Below, piece by piece: positions 63,534 through 64,000 of a DNA stretch of 64,000 bases (its first letter is position 1; each line of letters opens with the position of its first letter). The notes below the pieces were generated by a model. That model was not told where the DNA came from and ran no database searches. It saw only the letters and a program-made list of their open reading frames with translations. This stretch comes from Actinokineospora globicatena (GTDB lineage: Bacteria; Actinomycetota; Actinomycetes; Mycobacteriales; Pseudonocardiaceae): the NCBI RefSeq assembly GCF_024171945.1, contig NZ_JAMTCR010000003.1, forward strand, positions 858,211-922,210, in the 5' to 3' direction. A program made the position numbers and the translations under genes.

Positions 63534-63974
63534 ATGTTGATGCGCACCGACCCGTTCCGGGAGTTCGACCGCATCGCCCAGCAGGTCTTCGCGGGCGCGC
63601 AGGGGACGTGGTCCCGACCGAGCTCGATGCCGATGGACGCCTACCGCGCCGGTGACGAGTTCGTGGTCAGCTTCGACCTGCCCGGCGTGGACCCGGACGC
63701 GATCGACCTCGACGTCGAGCGCAACGTGCTGACCGTGCGGGCCGAGCGCAGGCCCCAGGACAGCGCCGACGGCGTCGAGTTCCAGGTGGCCGAACGCCCC
63801 AGCGGCGTGTTCAGCAGGCAGCTGTTCCTCGGCGACACCCTGGACACCGATCGCATCAGCGCCGCCTACGACCGCGGTGTGCTGACCCTGCGCATCCCGG
63901 TCGCCGAGCGCGCCAAGCCGCGCAAGATCGCCATCGCCGCCGCGGGCGACGACCAGAAGGTCATCAACGCCTGA
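63534..63974 (+). CDS. Small heat-shock protein Hsp20/HSP18
   Basis: 146 residues; AGGAGGT six bases before ATG 63534. A short N-terminal arm ([16 protein letters not shown]), then the alpha-crystallin domain: '[20 protein letters not shown]', '[20 protein letters not shown]', '[17 protein letters not shown]', '[20 protein letters not shown]'. The final RIPVAE is the I-x-V-type motif that docks between subunits. An ATP-independent holdase forming oligomers in the cytoplasm. Divergent from the HSP18 regulator; expression probably derepressed on heat shock. Confidence 0.95.
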   Translation: MLMRTDPFREFDRIAQQVFAGAQGTWSRPSSMPMDAYRAGDEFVVSFDLPGVDPDAIDLDVERNVLTVRAERRPQDSADGVEFQVAERPSGVFSRQLFLGDTLDTDRISAAYDRGVLTLRIPVAERAKPRKIAIAAAGDDQKVINA

Positions 63975-64000
63975 CCCGGGCCGGAGGGGTCGGGCTTGCT

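Overview
The window is high-GC actinomycete DNA. GC-rich third codon positions, frequent GTG and TTG starts, many Sec-exported proteins, XRE regulators with TPR-type C-terminal halves, a DUF6355 protein, a tendamistat-like protein and an HSP18-type regulator all suggest a Pseudonocardiaceae-like genome (Actinokineospora, Saccharothrix or Actinosynnema type). The genus is inference.

Layout. (1) 1-6 kb: the tail of an NmrA-like protein and exported proteins: two small ones (one with the cysteine layout of tendamistat), a chymotrypsin-fold protease, a lipoprotein and a large exported protein. (2) 6-15.5 kb: an accessory stretch with broken genes: a RuvC-like gene and a membrane gene of mobile-element character, two related XRE regulators each split by frame changes, an intact exported protein made of 52-residue cysteine repeats, and a small coupled gene set ending in an XRE protein. 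(3) 15.5-23.2 kb: a histidine-kinase-type ATPase, a transaldolase/transketolase pair, remnants of a metallophosphoesterase and a SARP-type regulator, and a three-gene envelope operon. (4) 23.2-28.6 kb: more broken genes (beta-propeller, WXG-like protein, short-chain dehydrogenase, glycosyltransferase) around one intact glycosyltransferase.

(5) 28.6-50.4 kb: the centre of the window, a catecholate siderophore locus of about 22 kb, all on the minus strand. In transcription order: 2,3-dihydro-2,3-dihydroxybenzoate dehydrogenase, isochorismate synthase, DHB-AMP ligase, isochorismatase, a free-standing aryl carrier protein, a siderophore-interacting reductase, a binding lipoprotein, two FecCD permeases, a 66-codon wreck of the ABC ATPase, a 3408-residue NRPS (C-A-T-E-C-A-T-E-C, no thioesterase), an MFS exporter and a class II DAHP synthase. 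Nine consecutive junctions are stop/start overlaps. The genes would make DHB, load it on the carrier, join it to two D-configured residues, export the product, recover the ferric form and release iron by reduction. The DAHP synthase would supply chorismate. The orphan terminal C domain and the destroyed ATPase imply that partners elsewhere in the genome complete assembly and uptake.

(6) 50.4-64 kb: a Nudix/HTH remnant, a DUF6355 protein, a terpene synthase cut off before its second metal motif, an exported DUF4082-like protein, a phosphate module (PiT transporter, small membrane protein, PPK2), a VOC protein, a membrane-anchored caspase-like protein with an EF-hand loop, two convergent nitrilase-family enzymes, a protein of unknown function, and a divergent HSP18 regulator/Hsp20 pair whose intergenic region holds three copies of a 17-bp near-palindrome.
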